From NCBI GenBank assembly GCA_002495845.1, contig DAHF01000116.1, positions 1-5,049 of the forward strand: DNA of 5,049 nt, read 5' to 3'. The notes below the pieces were generated by a model. It had not been told where the DNA came from, searched no databases, and saw nothing but the letters and a program-made list of their open reading frames with translations. Within the stretch, counting starts at the first letter, position 1. Each line of letters opens with the position of its first letter. Source of the DNA: Sulfolobus sp. UBA167 (GTDB lineage Archaea; Thermoproteota; Thermoprotei_A; Sulfolobales; Sulfolobaceae). Position numbers and translations under genes: made by a program. Positions 5,004 through 5,049 of the stretch are shown one piece after another.

Positions 5004-5049
5004 ATGGATCTTTCGAAAGTCCTGAAGGAAATAAAGGAGAAGAGTTACG
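5004..5049 (+). CDS. N-terminus of an unidentified gene, cut by the window edge
   Basis: An ATG opens MDLSKVLKEIKEKSY and the frame is still open at the last base. The 15 residues are charged and predicted helical, too few to name a family. The call rests on the well-spaced promoter-like TATA tract and the clean start 37 bases after the mdh stop. It reads the same way as mdh but appears to have its own promoter. Confidence 0.5.
   Translation, partial: MDLSKVLKEIKEKSY

Overview
The window looks like a chromosomal segment of a thermoacidophilic crenarchaeon of the order Sulfolobales. The reasons are the protein sequences (a Sulfolobus-type citrate synthase and an LDH-like malate dehydrogenase), arginine coded mostly by AGG/AGA, GGTGA Shine-Dalgarno motifs at internal operon starts, and AT-rich TATA-type promoters placed about 25-30 bases from start codons, as in leaderless archaeal transcripts. 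The base composition by eye is more GC-rich than Saccharolobus or Sulfolobus, so a Metallosphaera-like genome is a reasonable guess. The species is not established.

Layout. Positions 1-94 (minus strand) hold the first codons of a TnpB-like (IS200/IS605 OrfB) gene that runs off the left edge and carries a one-base frameshift. Positions 95-291 are a non-coding junction with a candidate U-tract terminator and small hairpins. Positions 292-3984 are one compact minus-strand cluster, read right to left: prpD (MmgE/PrpD 2-methylcitrate dehydratase), prpB (methylisocitrate lyase), a small two-CBS-domain protein, and gltA (citrate/2-methylcitrate synthase). A 73-base divergent promoter region (3985-4057) separates this cluster from mdh (malate dehydrogenase, plus strand, 4058-4966). 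A T-tract follows mdh and doubles as a likely promoter for a further plus-strand gene that starts at 5004 and leaves the window.

Together the genes encode most of the 2-methylcitrate cycle. The synthase condenses propionyl-CoA (or acetyl-CoA) with oxaloacetate. PrpD, usually with aconitase, isomerises 2-methylcitrate towards 2-methylisocitrate, and PrpB splits that into pyruvate and succinate. Malate dehydrogenase would restore oxaloacetate from succinate via fumarate and malate. The CBS protein has no catalytic domain and is translationally coupled to the synthase, so it is a candidate adenylate-sensing regulator of this branch point; that role is inference.

Most of the window is well-known metabolism. 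The less ordinary points are the CBS protein in the operon, a putative TATA box that includes the prpB stop codon, a Glu in place of the usual catalytic-dyad Asp in the malate dehydrogenase, and the damaged TnpB remnant next to the 3' end of gltA.
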